Below, piece after piece: positions 63,829 to 64,000 of a DNA stretch of 64,000 nt. Origin of the DNA: Xylanibacter caecicola. GTDB taxonomy: Bacteria > Bacteroidota > Bacteroidia > Bacteroidales > Bacteroidaceae. The stretch spans positions 1 to 64,000 of the forward strand of contig NZ_JABKKJ010000006.1 in NCBI RefSeq assembly GCF_013166515.1, written 5' to 3'. The position numbers were made by a program, and so were the translations under genes. Below the pieces are notes generated by a model. That model saw only the letters and a list, made by a program, of their open reading frames with translations, made no database searches and was not told the DNA's origin. Position 1 is the stretch's first letter; each line of letters starts with the position of its first letter.

Positions 63829-64000
63829 ATGAAAGTAGGAATTCCAAAAGAAATCAAGAACAACGAAAACCGCGTGGGCATGACCCCGGCAGGCGTTGCA
63901 GAACTTATCAGACATGGACATAAAGTGTCCGTACAGCACACGGCCGGCGAAGGAAGCGGCTTTTACGACGACGAATATCGCAACGTTGGGGCGGACATTC
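63829..64000 (+). CDS. ald: Alanine dehydrogenase, N-terminal part (cut by window)
   Basis: The first 57 residues of an alanine dehydrogenase, the NAD enzyme that interconverts alanine and pyruvate plus ammonia. [20 protein letters not shown] is the family N-terminus with the conserved substrate-binding Arg and Lys. The gene runs past the window end, so completeness cannot be judged. Pyridine nucleotide transhydrogenase alpha subunits have a related start, but this spelling is more like Ald. Confidence 0.85.
   Translation, partial: MKVGIPKEIKNNENRVGMTPAGVAELIRHGHKVSVQHTAGEGSGFYDDEYRNVGADI

Overview
The window looks like chromosomal DNA of a Bacteroidales bacterium, most likely a Prevotella-type member of the Prevotellaceae. 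The reasons are promoters of the Bacteroidetes form (TTTG, about 20 bp, TAnnTTTG), a secreted nuclease with a type IX secretion tail, an ilv operon that includes an acyl-ACP thioesterase, a DAHP synthase fused to chorismate mutase, a cysteine-rich insert in PheS, and many lipoproteins. Species is inferred from gene content only. No tRNA, rRNA, CRISPR or intact transposase gene was seen.

Layout. 0-3 kb: small orphan genes, then a 257-bp MITE with an 8-bp target duplication and a non-coding block with a 22-bp array. 3-13 kb: an AAA_14 ATPase with an operator-like promoter, a LuxR-type regulator, a minus-strand run (SPOR lipoprotein, ruvX, def, TPR protein, cysK), a three-gene membrane-stress operon and a metallo-hydrolase. 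13-19 kb: a tandem lipoprotein/secreted paralogue pair, a candidate structured RNA, and an AT-rich accessory stretch of small membrane and unknown proteins. 19-36 kb: housekeeping genes (murB, pheS, an MFS carrier, ligA, a HEPN/MNT pair, trmD, patatin, aminopeptidase P, C1 peptidase, recJ, recQ). 36-43 kb: ilvD-ilvB-ilvN-thioesterase-ilvC. 43-48 kb: OmpA protein, secreted nucleases, GlsB protein. 48-55 kb: pheA-aminotransferase-DAHPS/chorismate mutase-tyrA, then slyD and aroC. 55-64 kb: TraB/GumN protein, zinc-ribbon protein, NIF3 protein, lipoprotein nuclease, aguA-aguB, Mrp ATPase and the start of alanine dehydrogenase.

How the genes fit together. The window carries most of the branched-chain pathway and the entry and terminal steps of phenylalanine/tyrosine synthesis, plus cysteine synthase and the putrescine route from agmatine. 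The aromatic operon is preceded by a classical attenuator: a 27-residue leader peptide with eight consecutive Phe/Tyr codons, followed by mutually exclusive antiterminator and terminator hairpins. This is the clearest regulatory discovery in the window.

The intergenic regions are rich in structured repeats: (1) MITEs built round a 33-bp-arm hairpin; (2) degenerate arrays with a 21-23 bp period at five loci, three of them in larger blocks and two of those followed by a promoter-like box and a hairpin, so possibly a dispersed non-coding RNA family; (3) a 66-bp unit carrying a -7 box upstream of three unrelated genes; (4) long purine/pyrimidine hairpins with a conserved core; (5) an octamer-type inverted repeat inserted in frame in ligA.
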